Assembly: GCA_963840925.1 (NCBI GenBank) | Contig: CAWJAY010000032.1 | Location: 84,549-148,548 of the forward strand | Reading direction: 5' to 3' | DNA from: DATAOG01 sp963840925 | GTDB taxonomy: Bacteria > Pseudomonadota > Alphaproteobacteria > Geminicoccales > Geminicoccaceae | DNA: 64,000 bases | Part shown: piece by piece, positions 42,904 through 52,544 of the stretch | How the letters are laid out: every line of letters begins with the position of its first letter | Position numbering within the stretch: position 1 is the first letter of the stretch | The notes under the pieces: model-generated | What the model was told of the DNA's origin: nothing | What the model saw: the letters and a program-made list of their open reading frames with translations, nothing else | The model's database searches: none | Made by a program: the position numbers and the translations under genes

Positions 42904-44499
42904 ATGCGCCATCGTTTGGTCGCCGGGAGCCTCGGGCTCGCGCTCGCCGCCGCGCTCGCGACCCAGGTCCAGGCCAAGACCCTGGTCTTCTGCTCCGAGG
43001 GCAGCCCCGAGGGCTTCAACCCGCAGCTCTATACCGCCGGCACCACCTTCGATGCCTCCTCGAAGCCGATCTACAACCGCCTTGTCCAGTTCGAGCGCGG
43101 CACCACCGAGATCGTGCCGGGGCTCGCGAACAGCTGGGACATCTCCGATGACGGCCTCGAATACACCTTCCACCTGCGTGAGGGCGTCAAGTTCCAGACC
43201 ACCAAGGGCTTCACGCCGTCCCGCGACTTCAACGCCGAGGATGTGGTCTGGACCTTCGAGCGCCAGTTGAGCGCGGAACACCCCTTTCACCAGGTCTCCG
43301 GCGGCACCTATCAATACTTCGACAGCATGGACATGCCGAACCTGCTGAAGTCGGTTGAGGAGATCGATGATCTGACCGTGAAGTTCGCGCTCAAGCACCC
43401 GGAAGCGCCGTTCCTGGCCAACCTCGCGATGGACTTCGCGTCGATCCTCTCGGCCGAGTACGCGCAGCAGATGCAGGCGGCCGGCACGCCTGAGCAGGTC
43501 GACCTCGATCCGGTCGGCACCGGCCCGTTCCAGCTGGTCGCTTACCAGAAGGACGCGGTGATCCGATACAAGGCGCACCCCGATTACTGGGAGGGCAAGG
43601 CCGCGATCGACGATCTGGTGTTCGCGATCACGCCCGATCCTTCGGTCCGCTGGCAGAAGCTGCAGGCCGGGGAATGCCACGTCATTCCCTACCCCAATCC
43701 GGCCGACCTGGATGCGATCCGCGCCAACGCCGACGTGAACCTGCTCGAGCAGGAGGGTCTGAACGTCGGCTATCTCGCGTTCAATACCGAAAAGGAGCCC
43801 TTCACCGACAAGCGCGTGCGTCAGGCGCTCAACCTCGCGATCAACAAGCAGGCGATCCTGGACGCGGTGTTCCAGGGCTCGGGCACGGCCGCCAAGAACC
43901 CGATCCCGCCGACCATCTGGTCGTACAACGACGCGGTCGAGGACTACGCCTACGATCCCGACGCCGCCAAGAAGCTGCTCGAGGAGGCGGGCGTCAGCGG
44001 CCTCAAGACCGACATCTGGGCGATGCCGGTCCAGCGGCCCTACAACCCGAACGCCAGGCGGATGGCCGAATTGGTCCAGGCCGACTGGGCCAAGGTCGGG
44101 GTCGAGGCCGAGATCGTCACCTACGAGTGGGGCGAGTACCTGGACCGCTCGAAGGCCGGCGAGCACCAGACGGTGCTGCTCGGGTGGACCGGCGACAACG
44201 GCGATCCGGACAACTTCCTCCACGTGCTGCTGGGGTGCGCCGCCGCCAAGGACGGCACCAACCGCGCCCGCTGGTGCCACAAGCCGTTCGATGACCTCTT
44301 GGTCCAGGCCAAGCAGACCAGCGATGTCGCCGAGCGCACCCGGCTGTACGAGGAGGCCCAGGTGATCTTCAAGGAGGAGGCGCCCTGGGTCACGATCGCC
44401 CACTCGGTCGTCTACATGCCGGTCAGCAAGCAGGTGGTCGACTACAAGATCGACCCGTTCGGCGCGCACATCTTCTACGGCGTCGACCTCAGGGGCTGA
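42904..44499 (+). CDS. Dipeptide-type ABC transporter substrate-binding protein
   Basis: The 531-residue product has a signal peptide (LVAGSLGLALAAALATQVQA) and the SBP_bac_5 fold throughout: TLVFCSEGSPEGFNPQLYTA, LANSWDISDDGLEYTFHLRE, the DPVGTGPFQLVAY turn, KRVRQALNLAINKQAI and GWTGDNGDPDNFL. It resembles DppA and should bind a dipeptide or related oligopeptide in the periplasm. GGCAGGGAG precedes the ATG. The permease and ATPase genes are not adjacent, so it either serves a transporter elsewhere or binds another ligand such as haem. Confidence 0.9.
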   Translation: MRHRLVAGSLGLALAAALATQVQAKTLVFCSEGSPEGFNPQLYTAGTTFDASSKPIYNRLVQFERGTTEIVPGLANSWDISDDGLEYTFHLREGVKFQTTKGFTPSRDFNAEDVVWTFERQLSAEHPFHQVSGGTYQYFDSMDMPNLLKSVEEIDDLTVKFALKHPEAPFLANLAMDFASILSAEYAQQMQAAGTPEQVDLDPVGTGPFQLVAYQKDAVIRYKAHPDYWEGKAAIDDLVFAITPDPSVRWQKLQAGECHVIPYPNPADLDAIRANADVNLLEQEGLNVGYLAFNTEKEPFTDKRVRQALNLAINKQAILDAVFQGSGTAAKNPIPPTIWSYNDAVEDYAYDPDAAKKLLEEAGVSGLKTDIWAMPVQRPYNPNARRMAELVQADWAKVGVEAEIVTYEWGEYLDRSKAGEHQTVLLGWTGDNGDPDNFLHVLLGCAAAKDGTNRARWCHKPFDDLLVQAKQTSDVAERTRLYEEAQVIFKEEAPWVTIAHSVVYMPVSKQVVDYKIDPFGAHIFYGVDLRG

Positions 44500-44520
44500 G
44501 GCCTGACTCCGAAACGAACG

Positions 44521-44542
44521 GGGGCGGCCGCACGGTCGCCCC
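44521..44542 (+). terminator. Hairpin after the binding-protein gene
   Basis: GGGGCGGCC (44521-44529) pairs with GGTCGCCCC (44534-44542) with one G-T pair and a four-base loop, 22 bases after the stop codon. There is no clear T tract. Confidence 0.4.
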
Positions 44543-44795
44543 GCACCCCTGCCCAGTGGTTGGCGAGGTGGCTCGATCCGGAGCCGGGCGCCCAGGATCT
44601 TGATCGGATCGCGTGTTCAGTGATGCTCATCCAGCTGACGGGGCCAACGATTCGCGCTGGCGACCCGCGCTTCGACGACTTCCGTCGCCCACCGCGCTCG
44701 AGATCATCGATTTCTGGCAAGCCAGCGATAGAGGAGGCGGTGTCGTCGCCGGGCCCGCCTCGCGTGCTGCCTCAACGATCTCCAGGCGAAAAGCC

Positions 44796-45555
44796 ATGCC
44801 GCGCAAGGAACTCGAAGGCAGGACGGCGCTGGTGACCGGCGGCGCGCGCGGGATCGGGCGCGCGACCTGCGTGCGGCTGGCCCAGGAGGGCGCCAGGGTT
44901 GCGATCAACTATGCGCGCAACCAAGCCGCGGCCGCCGAAGCCGAGCGCCTGGTCAAGGCCGAGGGTGCGGACTGCATGACCGTGCAGGGGGACGTCGCCG
45001 ACCCGGCTGCGGTCGCGGCCATGGTCGCAAACGTCGGAGAAAACCCTCGGGCCGATCGACCTGCTGGTGACCAGCGCCGGCATCGCGCCGGACGAGACGC
45101 GCGGCCAGGTCGCGCTCGACGAGTGGCGGCGGACGATGGCGGTCAACCTGGATGGCACGTTCCTGCCGATCATGGCGGTCAAGGATGGCATGATCGCGCG
45201 CGGCTTCGGGCGGATCGTGTGCTTGGCCTCGATCGCCGGGCTGCGGCCGCGGCCGGCGATGCTGGCCTACAGCACGTCCAAGGCCGCGGTGGTCGGCTTC
45301 GCGCGCAGCTGCTCCGAGGCGTTCGCGCCCGAGATCCGGATCAACACGATCGCCCCCGGCCTGATCGAAACCGACATGCCGGCGGCCTCGCTCGATGCGG
45401 CGACCCGGCAGCGGATGATCGAGGCGACCCCGCTCAGGCGGATCGGCCGGCCCGAGGAGATGGCCGAGCTCGCGCTGTTCCTGTTGTCCGAGCGCTCGAG
45501 CTATACCACCGGTCAGGTCTACGTCGCCGACGGCGGCCGGGTGACGCTGCCGTAG
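44796..45555 (+). CDS. Short-chain dehydrogenase/reductase, frameshifted at about 45035
   Basis: The frame from the ATG at 44796 gives LVTGGARGIGRATCVRLAQE (TGxxxGxG cofactor site) and VQGDVADP. It breaks near 45035; dropping one G restores VEKTLGPIDLLVTSAGIAPD, then the frame runs on with CLASIAGLRPRPAMLAYSTS, the catalytic YxxxK (YSTSK), and the family ending YTTGQVYVADGGRVTLP at 45555. The restored chain is about 252 residues and fits FabG-like 3-oxoacyl reductases. Substrate is not certain. The break is most likely a consensus error. Confidence 0.78.
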
Positions 45556-45564
45556 CGGGCGACG

Positions 45565-46075
45565 CTAGGATCCGCGCGGCTCGAGCCAGGGCAGCTTCGG
45601 CAGCGCGAGCTTGCCCTCGCGCTGGAACGGCAGCCGGCCGAAGAACAGGCTGTCGAGCTCGGCCTCGCCGGTCAGCCGGTAGTCGAGCCGGCGCTCGCTG
45701 GCAATCGCCAGCAACCGGTCGAGCAGATCGTTGGTCGGCAGGCTGACGGTCACCGGGACCACGGCCTCGCCGAGCGCCGGCAGCTCGAACGCTTGGTTGG
45801 CGCGGCCGCGGGCGAACCGCTGGTCGTTGATCTCGAGATCGAACGTCAGCCGCTCGATCGCGATCTCGAAATCGTTCGGATTGCGCAGCCGGAGATCGAC
45901 TTGCAGCTGCTGCTCGAACAGCCCCGGCCTCGCCGAGGCTAAGGCCGGCGAGGCTGACCTCGGGCGGCTCGATGTCGGCGGTCAGGAGACCGGCGCAGGC
46001 GGTCGGCACAAGGGTCAGGCAGAACCCGAGCCACAGCCGGAGCGTCCGCCCCAGAGCGCGCATGCCTCGCAACAT
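45565..46075 (-). CDS. LEA type 2 (WHy-domain) exported protein, frameshifted at about 45924
   Basis: A signal-like N-terminus (LWLGFCLTLVPTACAGLLTA) is followed by IEPPEVSLAGLSLGEAG. At a CCCC run (45922-45925) the frame shifts; with one base removed it reads LFEQQLQVDLRLRNPNDFEI and continues LTFDLEINDQRFARGRANQ, the hallmark of LEA_2/WHy beta-sandwich proteins with the NPN turn, ending LPWLEPRGS at 45565. The restored product is about 169 residues. It is probably a periplasmic or lipid-anchored protein. The cysteine after VPTA may be a weak lipobox. Confidence 0.65.
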
Positions 46076-46168
46076 CGACCCGTCTCCGCCTGGACCGGAC
46101 CGGCGGAGCTTACCCGCAAGCGGGCAATTGTTCACGCTCGCACTCGCGCCGGACGCGCGTCGGCGGAG

Positions 46169-46993
46169 CTAGTCCCAGCCGTGGGCCTCGAAGAAGCCGG
46201 CGCGATCGAGCACGTCGTGGGCGTAGTCGCGGCCGGCCGTGTAGAAGTCGAGGTCGAGGCCGTGCTGGACCGCGCGCATGACGTTGCCGAGGCCGCAGTT
46301 GTAGGCAGCGAGCGCCGCGCGCAGCAGCGCTTGGCCGTGCAGCACGGTCCGGCGGCGGAGCTGGGTCTTGGCCTCGTGCAGCAGGCCGCAGGCATAGCGC
46401 AGATTGGCGTCCGGGCTCTGCCAGTCGCCGCTGCGGGCGAACTCGTGGGCGTCGTAGTCGACCCGCAGCAGACCGCGCCTGAAGCCGCAGCCGTCGGGCG
46501 GCAGCGGCGCGGACCGGTGCGGGCGGACGAACGGCCGCGGCACCAGATCGCTCGTGCCGTGCGGCCCCTTGGGCGTCAGGGCCAAGCCCCAGCGCGACTC
46601 GCGCGAGCCCAGCGCCGCGATGATCGCCGGCGGCAGGCCGAAGTCCGCGGCGGCGGCGACGATCGAGGCGCCATAGCGGGTGGCGGCGTGCAGATCATCG
46701 AGCAGGACCGGGTCGTCCAGCGGATAGGTGGTGGTGAAGTGGTGGAGGGGCGCCAGCAGCTGGGGCTCGGTCAGCGCCTGCCAGGTCGCCGGGCCGACCA
46801 CGCCATCGGCGGACAGGCCCTGCGCCCGCTGGAACGACCGGACCGCCTGCTCGGTGCCGAGGTCGAACAGGCCATCGATGGTCACCCGGGGGTCGTAGCG
46901 CCGCAGCACGGCCTGGAGCTCGCGCACCGGCCCGCGCAGGCCCGGCGAGGTATGCGCGAAGCCGTCATGGAGACGGAGCAGCGAGGCGGCCAT
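46169..46993 (-). CDS. Peptidoglycan-binding muralytic enzyme (lysozyme-like)
   Basis: The 274-residue product has an N-terminal PG_binding_1 domain (about 15-75, LRGPVRELQAVLRRYDPRVT and VVGPATWQAL) and a lysozyme-like catalytic domain (about 95-274) with the likely catalytic Glu in ALGSRESRWGLAL and AALAAYNCGLGNVMRAV, a transglycosylase-type helix. No signal peptide is seen, so release may be by lysis, by a holin-like route or by some other export. It resembles endolysins, but no phage genes lie beside it. Confidence 0.72.
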   Translation of the reverse strand: MAASLLRLHDGFAHTSPGLRGPVRELQAVLRRYDPRVTIDGLFDLGTEQAVRSFQRAQGLSADGVVGPATWQALTEPQLLAPLHHFTTTYPLDDPVLLDDLHAATRYGASIVAAAADFGLPPAIIAALGSRESRWGLALTPKGPHGTSDLVPRPFVRPHRSAPLPPDGCGFRRGLLRVDYDAHEFARSGDWQSPDANLRYACGLLHEAKTQLRRRTVLHGQALLRAALAAYNCGLGNVMRAVQHGLDLDFYTAGRDYAHDVLDRAGFFEAHGWD

Positions 46994-47135
46994 GGGGGCT
47001 CCAGAAACGATGAACAGGTTTATTTTCCTATACCAGATTACCCTCGCTCGTCAATCTAATCCATCGATTGACCCCGACCGCGGACGCACGGGCGGCTTGC
47101 TCTTTGCGCCGCGGCCGAGCAAATAGCTGACCGGG

Positions 47136-48635
47136 ATGGCGCCGCGAAAATGCATTCGGCGCGCACCTTGGCTCTCGGAGCTTCCTTCTTTGCTGCCCGC
47201 CGCGCCCGTGCCCGAGCCCGCCGCCGCCCCGTCGGAACGGCGGTTGCTGCAGCCGACCCGGCTGCTGGCGCGCACCGTGTGGCTGGCGCTGCCGGCGAGC
47301 CTGGCGCTGCTCGGCCTGGCCGCGCTCGGCAAGGTCGCCTGGCCGCCGGCGGGGCTCGCCTGGCTGCTCGGCCTGGCGCTCAGCGGCGCGCTCGCCTGGC
47401 TGCGCGAGCGCCAGCTCCAGGCGACCGGGCGCTACCTCGAGGCCCTGGCCGACGGGCGCCAGGCCGCGCCGCTGCCCGGGTTCGGGCCGCTCGGCGGCGA
47501 TGAGCTGGCAACCGCGCTGCATCGCCTCGACCGCGCCCTCGCCGAGCAGCGCGAGCGCCGCGCCGAGACCGACCGCCTGCTCGCGACGCTGCTCGACGCG
47601 CTGCCGGACCCCTTGCTGCTGGTCGGCCGCGAGCGCCAGGTGATCGGCGCCAACCAGGCGGCGGCGGCGCTGTTCGGCCACCCGCCGGTCGACAAGCCGA
47701 TCGAGGCCAGCCTGCGCGATCCGGGGCTGCTGGCCGCGGTCGACGAGGCGCTCGACGGTCACGGCGAGGCGCAGCTGACGCTGCAGCTGGCCGGGCCGCC
47801 GTCGCGCGCGTTCGGCGTCCTGGTGGTGCCGGTCCGGCTGCGCCGGCAGGCGGCGGCGCTGGTCGGGCTGCGCGAGCTCACCGAGCAGCTGATGATCGAG
47901 CGCGTGCGCCAGGACTTCGTCGCTAACGCCAGCCACGAGCTGCGCACGCCGCTGACCGCGTTGCGCGGCTTCATCGACACGCTCGCCGGCCCCGCACGCG
48001 ACGACCCCGAGGCGCGCGAGCGCTTCCTCGAGACCATGGCCGGCGAGGCCGCGCGCATGTCGCGGCTGGTCGACGATCTCTTGTCGCTATCGCGGATCGA
48101 GCAGAGCGAACACCAGGCTCCGAGCGAGCGGGTCGACCCGGTCGACTGCCTGACCAGCGTGGTCCGCGGGCTCCGGCCCTACGCCCACGAGCGCAACGCC
48201 AGCCTCGACCTCAAGCTCGCTCCATGGCTGCCCCCGGTCACCGCCGATCGCGATCAGCTGGTCCAGCTGTTGACCAACCTGATCGACAATGCGATCAAGT
48301 ACGGCGGGCCCGCGGGCGAGGTCACGATCAGCGGCCAGCACGTCGCCGCAGCGCCGCCGGGCGCTGGCCCTCTGACCGGGCGCGCGGCGCTCCGGATCGT
48401 GGTCAGCGATCGCGGCCCGGGGATTGCCCGCGAACATCTGCCGCGGGTCACCGAGCGCTTCTTTCGGGTCGATCCGGCGCGCTCGCGTCAGGTCGGCGGC
48501 ACCGGTCTCGGGCTCGCGATCGTCAAGCACATCCTGCGCCGGCACCGGGGCCACCTGGCGATCGACAGCGAGCTCGGCAGCGGCACCACGGTCACCGTGT
48601 ATCTGCCGGCGGATCGGGCGGAGCCGGGGGGTTAG
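47136..48635 (+). CDS. phoR: Phosphate-regulon sensor kinase PhoR
   Basis: The 499-residue product has two membrane spans (about 45-90), a linker and PAS domain (about 145-250), HisKA with H267 (NASHELRTPLTALRGFIDT) and HATPase_c (NLIDNAIKYGG, DRGPGI, GGTGLGLAIVKHIL). It should phosphorylate PhoB when phosphate is low, under control of PstSCAB-PhoU. It lies first in the cluster, ahead of a Pho box. The reading frame is intact, in contrast to the following genes. Confidence 0.9.
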   Translation: MAPRKCIRRAPWLSELPSLLPAAPVPEPAAAPSERRLLQPTRLLARTVWLALPASLALLGLAALGKVAWPPAGLAWLLGLALSGALAWLRERQLQATGRYLEALADGRQAAPLPGFGPLGGDELATALHRLDRALAEQRERRAETDRLLATLLDALPDPLLLVGRERQVIGANQAAAALFGHPPVDKPIEASLRDPGLLAAVDEALDGHGEAQLTLQLAGPPSRAFGVLVVPVRLRRQAAALVGLRELTEQLMIERVRQDFVANASHELRTPLTALRGFIDTLAGPARDDPEARERFLETMAGEAARMSRLVDDLLSLSRIEQSEHQAPSERVDPVDCLTSVVRGLRPYAHERNASLDLKLAPWLPPVTADRDQLVQLLTNLIDNAIKYGGPAGEVTISGQHVAAAPPGAGPLTGRAALRIVVSDRGPGIAREHLPRVTERFFRVDPARSRQVGGTGLGLAIVKHILRRHRGHLAIDSELGSGTTVTVYLPADRAEPGG

Positions 48636-48638
48636 ATG

Positions 48639-48667
48639 TTGTCACGGAACTGTCACAGAGCCATCAC
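48639..48667 (+). promoter_or_regulatory. Pho box: three 11-bp-spaced PhoB repeats
   Basis: TTGTCAC (48639-48645), CTGTCAC (48650-48656) and CCATCAC (48661-48667) are spaced 11 bases apart, matching the PhoB consensus of CTGTCAY repeats separated by four bases. They lie 71-99 bases before pstS. PhoB-P should activate pst from here. Confidence 0.85.
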
Positions 48668-48737
48668 ATAAGCGGCATCAAAGGACGCCACCTTTCGGCG
48701 ATCTCCGGCGTCCTCATCCTCAACAGGGAGTCACACC

Positions 48738-49776
48738 ATGCAACGAGCCTGCAGGACCGTTGCCGGCTTGGCCGGTCTGGCGGCGAGCACACTTGCGCTG
48801 GCCGGCCCGGCCGTGGCCCGGGACCAGATCCGCATCGTCGGCTCGTCGACCGTCTATCCCTTCGCGACCGCGGTCGCCGAACAGTTCGGCACCAAGTACG
48901 AGTTCCAGACGCCGGTCGTCGAGAGCACCGGCACCGGCGGCGGCATCAAGCTGTTCTGCGCCGGCGTCGGCGAGGGCCATCCGGACATCACCAACGCCTC
49001 GCGCCGGATCAAGGAGACCGAGGTCGAGACCTGCGCCGCCAGAACGGCGATCGAGGAGATCACCGAGGTGAAGATCGGCTACGACGGCATCGTGCTCGCC
49101 AACAGCAAGGACAGCGAGCAGATGACCGTCACGATCGCCGCAGATCTGGCAGGCGCTCGCCAAGGAGGTGCCGGTCGACGGCAAGATCAAGGCCAATCCG
49201 TACCAGAACTGGAGCGACATCGACCCGTCGCTGCCGGACGCCAAGATCGAGGTCCTCGGGCCGCCGCCGACCTCCGGCACGCGCGACGCTTTCGTCGAAC
49301 TGGTGATGGACGCCGGCTGCGCGGAGTTCCCGGAGGTCAAGGCGCTCGACGCCGACCGCAAGAAGGCGGTCTGCGCGACCATCCGCGAGGACGGCGCCTA
49401 CGTCGAGGCCGGCGAGAACGACAACCTGATCGTGCAGAAGCTCGTGGCCAACCCGGACGCCTTCGGCATCTTCGGCTTCAGCTTCCTCGACCAGAACCTC
49501 GACAAGCTCCAGGGCAGCATGATCAACGGCGAGGAGCCGAGCTTCGAGAACATCGCCGACGGCGCCTATCCGGTGTCGCGCTCGCTGTACTTCTACGTCA
49601 AGAACGCCCACGTCGGCGTGATTCCCGGGATCAAGGAGTACGTCGACGAGTTCACCAGCGACGCCGCGATCGGCGAGGACGGCTATCTCGCCGACAAGGG
49701 CCTGATCCCGCTCCCCGAGGAAGACCACCAGGCGATGCGCAAAGCGGCGCTGAGCTTCACTCCGCTCACGATGTAG
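48738..49776 (+). CDS. pstS: Phosphate ABC transporter binding protein PstS, frameshifted at about 49138
   Basis: The frame from 48738 encodes a signal peptide (VAGLAGLAASTLALAGPAVA) and the phosphate-binding N-lobe (RIVGSSTVYPFATAVAEQFG, VVESTGTGGGIKLFCAG, ITNASRRIKETEV). At GCCGCAG (about 49138) one extra C breaks it; without it the text reads TIAQIWQALAKEV and continues GPPPTSGTRDAFVELVM and FGFSFLDQNLDKLQG to 49776. It should bind inorganic phosphate in the periplasm for PstCAB. A strong hairpin follows. The restored length is about 345 residues. Confidence 0.85.
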
Positions 49777-49790
49777 CACCAGACGCGCGC

Positions 49791-49815
49791 GGACGGGGGC
49801 GATCTGCCCCCGTCC
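49791..49815 (+). terminator. Perfect 10-bp hairpin between pstS and pstC
   Basis: GGACGGGGGC (49791-49800) and GCCCCCGTCC (49806-49815) pair exactly around a five-base loop, 14 bases after pstS. It should act as a partial terminator or mRNA stabiliser, giving more PstS than PstC, as in other pst operons. Confidence 0.65.
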
Positions 49816-49849
49816 CTCGCTTCGACCTCATGGCCACCGATCCGCGCTG

Positions 49850-51221
49850 ATGACCACGACGCTGCTGATCCTGCTGCTCGCCGGCGCCGGCTTCTATCTC
49901 GGCTGGCGGCGGGCTCTGGACAAGAGCGGGGGCAAGATCTCCCGCCTGCACTCCAAGCCCGGCTACTACGCCTGGTACGTGGCACTGCTGTGCGCCGGCC
50001 CGGCGCTGGCCCTGTGGCTCGGCTGGCTGCTGTTCGGCGACCTCGTGCTGCGCTGGATCGTCGAGAGCCGGTTGCCGGCGGACCACCCGACATCGCCGGC
50101 GATGCTCAACTTCTTCTTCGACGACGTGCGCCGGATGGCGGCCGGACTGCCGCCGAATGCCGAGCCCAACGATGCGATGCGGGCCGCGGCCGACCTCTGG
50201 CGCCGGCTCCACGGCATCGGCACGGTCGCCTTCGTGGTCGGCGCGCTGGCGCTCGCCGTCGCGGCAGTGGCGATCGGGCTCGGCCGGATCGAGGCGGGCT
50301 TTCGCGCCCGCAACCGGGTCGAGGGCTGGATCGCGGCGGCGCTGCTGCTGACGGCTGCGGTCTCGATCCTGACCACCGCCGGGATCGTCTTCTCGCTGCT
50401 GTTCGAAGCGATCCGCTTCTTCGAGAAGGTGCCGATCCGCAAGTTCCTGTTCGGCCTCGAGTGGAGCCCGCAGACCGCGATCCGCGCCGATCAGGTCGCC
50501 GCGACCGGCAGCTTCGGCGCGGTGCCGCTGTTCGCCGGCACGCTGCTGATCACCGTGATCGCGATGGCGGTCGCGGTGCCGCTCGGCCTGTTGTCCGCGA
50601 TCTACCTCTCCGAGTACGCGCCCGACCAATTCCGCGCCGCGGCCAAGCCGATCCTGGAGATCCTGGCCGGCGTGCCGACCGTCGTCTACGGCTTCTTCGC
50701 CGCGCTGACCGTGGCGCCGTTCATCCGCGACCTCGGCCGCTCGATCGGGCTGCAGCGTCGCCTCGGAAAGCGCGCTCGCCGCCGGCATGGTCATGGGCAT
50801 CATGATCATCCCGTTCGTCTCGTCGCTGTCCGACGACGTGCTGCGCGCGGTGCCGCGGACGCTGCGCGAAGCGTCCTACGGGCTCGGCGCCACGCGCTCG
50901 GAGACGATCACCAAGGTGATCCTGCCGGCGGCGCTGCCCGGGATCGTCGCGGGCTTTCTGCTCGCGGTCTCGCGCGCGATCGGCGAGACCATGATCGTGG
51001 TGATGGCCGCCGGGCTCGCCGCCAACCTGACCGCCAACCCGCTCGAGGCGGTGACCACGGTCACCGTGCAGATCGTGACGCTGCTGACCGGCGACCAGGA
51101 GTTCGACAGCGCCAAGACGCTCTCGGCCTTCGCGCTCGGCCTCGTGCTGTTCATCGTGACCCTGATGCTCAACATGCTCGCGCTGCACATTGTGCGGACC
51201 TACCGCGAGAAATATGACTGA
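49850..51221 (+). CDS. pstC: Phosphate permease PstC, frameshifted at about 50756
   Basis: The long form of PstC: an N-terminal extension with several spans (MTTTLLILLLAGAGFYLGWR...), then the BPD_transp_1 core (IAMAVAVPLGLLSAIYLSEY, ILEILAGVPTVVYGFFAALT). Near 50756 an extra C in GCTGCAGCG breaks the frame; without it the protein continues VASESALAAGMVMGIMIIPF, the EAA-type loop ASYGLGATRSETITKVILPA and on to HIVRTYREKYD at 51221. The restored length is about 457 residues. It pairs with PstA. The final bases overlap pstA by eight. Confidence 0.85.
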
Positions 51222-52544
51222 CATCGTCGAAGCCGCCCCGGTCGCGGCTGCCGATCCGGCCGCGCCGGCTCAGCCCCGAGCCATCAAGGCACGCCTGCGC
51301 AAGCGCTACGCCGCCGAGCGCCGCTTCAAGCTGATCGGCTGTGGCCGTGCTGACCTGCGCTCGGGCTGCTGGCGCTGCTGCTGTCGACGATCGTGGCCCA
51401 GGGCTAGTCGGCGCTTCGCCAGACCGTGATCAGGCTCGACATCACCTTCGACCCGGCAGACGATCGATCCCGACGGCAGCCGCGATCCCGCGGCGCTCGG
51501 GCCGGGCGAACTACGCCCAGCTGATCCGGGTGGCACTCGCCGAGGCGTTCCCGGAGGTCGAGGGGCGCACCGAGCGCGCGCGCTGCGCGGCATGGTCAGC
51601 TCCGGCGCGGCCGTTCAGCTGCGCGAGATGGTGCTCGACGATCCCGGCCTGATCGGCACCACCCAGTCGGTCTGGCTGCTCGCCGACGACGACGTCGATC
51701 AGTTCTGGAAGGGCAACGTCGACCGCGACGGCGCGTGAGCAGGACCGCCGGATCAAGGACCAGCAGATCGGCTGGATCGACAAGCTGGCGGCCAGCCAGC
51801 GGATCCAGCTCGACGTTCAACAAGTGGCTGTTCATCAACGGCGACTGGCGCGAGCCGGAGCTGGCCGGATTCGCGGCGCGGTGGTCGGCTCGTTCTACAT
51901 GCTGCTGGTGACGCTGGTGCTGTCGGTCCCGCTCGGCGTCGCGGCGGCGATCTATCTCGAGGAGTTCGCGCCCAAGAACAACCGCTGGACCGACCTGATC
52001 GAGGTCAACATCAACAACCTCGCGGCGGTGCCGTCGATCGTGTTCGGCCTGCTCGGGCTCGCGGTGTTCCTCAACTTCTTCGGCCTGCCGCGCTCGGCGC
52101 CGCTGGTCGGCGGCCTCGTGCTCGCGCTGATGACGCTGCCGATCATCGTCATCGCGACCCGCGCGGCGCTGCGCGGCGTGCCGCCCTCGATCCGCGAGGC
52201 CGCGCTCGGCGTCGGCGCCTCGCCGCTCCAGTCGTGGTCCACCACGTGCTGCCGCTGGCGATGCCCGGCATCCTGACCGGCACGATCATCGGCATGGCCC
52301 ATGCGCTGGGCGAGACGGCGCCGCTGCTGATGATCGGCATGGTCGCCTTCATCGTCGACGTTCCGGACGGGCCATTCTCGACCCGCGACCGTGCTGCCGG
52401 TGCAGATCTTCCTGTGGGCGGACAGCCCGGAGCGCGGCGTTCATCGAGCGGACCGCCGCCGCGATCATGGTGCTGCTGGGCTTCCTGATCGCGATGAACG
52501 CGCTGGCCGTCTTCCTGCGACAGCGATTCGAGATGCGATGGTGA
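51214..52544 (+). pseudogene. pstA: Phosphate permease PstA with multiple frameshifts
   Basis: Read across frames, the region spells a complete PstA with an N-terminal DUF3333 domain. It starts MTDIVEAAPVAA with KRYAAERRFKLIG. Fragments include RANYAQLIRVALAEAFPEVE, MVSSGAAVQLREMVLDDPGL, VWLLADDDVDQFWKGNVDRD, GAVVGSFYMLLVTLVLSVPL, VNINNLAAVPSIVFGLLGLA, HHVLPLAMPGILTGTIIGMA and a final LIAMNALAVFLRQRFEMRW. At least eight single-base indels between about 51345 and 52440 are needed to join them. The fragments are well conserved, so either the consensus is poor here or the gene is newly inactive. As given it cannot make a full protein. Confidence 0.75.

Noticed and set aside
42751..44469. A 572-residue minus-strand frame
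   Set aside because: It is antisense to the DppA-like gene, which has a signal peptide and the full family fold.
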